DNA from: Methylophilaceae bacterium
GTDB taxonomy: Bacteria; Pseudomonadota; Gammaproteobacteria; Burkholderiales; Methylophilaceae
DNA length: 6,063 bases
Direction of reading: 5' to 3'
NCBI GenBank assembly: GCA_025362115.1
Contig: JANYIK010000084.1
Location: 1-6,063 of the forward strand
In this document: positions 6,058 through 6,063 of the stretch, piece by piece
Numbering within the stretch: position 1 is the stretch's first letter
Layout of the letters: each line of letters starts with the position of its first letter
Made by a program: the position numbers and the translations under genes
Notes under the pieces: generated by a model
Told to the model about the DNA's origin: nothing
Seen by the model: the letters and a program-made list of their open reading frames with translations, nothing else
Database searches by the model: none

Positions 6058-6063
6058 GGATAC

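Overview
The window is a compact stretch of an ordinary bacterial chromosome with five genes, all on the + strand: rsmA (ksgA), adk, gpmI, an envC-type murein hydrolase activator, and sthA. The proteins look like those of Gram-negative Proteobacteria. RsmA, Adk and GpmI read almost motif for motif like the E. coli enzymes. EnvC with a signal peptide implies a periplasm and outer membrane. I infer a betaproteobacterium, possibly Nitrosomonadales, partly from the style of the intergenic palindromic repeats. The class is a reasonable inference; the order is a guess.

Layout. rsmA runs from base 3 to 764. Its TGA stop forms the TG of an extended -10 box that probably drives adk (813-1466). The last bases of adk overlap the start of gpmI (1463-2986) as ATGA, so these two are very likely one translationally coupled unit. 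Between gpmI and envC lie two G/C-run palindromes in opposite orientation (about 2996-3094). The second runs into the start of envC (preferred GTG at 3098, stop at 4321) and carries its Shine-Dalgarno sequence. A 215-base AT-richer gap (4322-4536) holds a short open remnant and a set of competing hairpins, followed by sthA (4537-5937). The window ends in a nested palindromic element (5982-6057) that looks like a dispersed intergenic repeat.

Roles. The genes are housekeeping: 16S rRNA dimethylation, adenine nucleotide balance, lower glycolysis/gluconeogenesis, activation of septal cell-wall amidases, and NADPH/NADH balancing. The gpmI-envC order is also found in E. coli and is probably ancestral. 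sthA is separated from envC by a long gap with its own ribosome binding site and is probably a separate transcription unit.

I found no mobile element genes, CRISPR array, tRNA, rRNA or defence system, and no strong case for a new multi-gene system. The most interesting signals are non-coding: the repeat that supplies and may sequester the envC ribosome binding site, the mutually exclusive hairpins before sthA, the stop-codon/extended -10 overlap, and the nested palindrome at the right edge.
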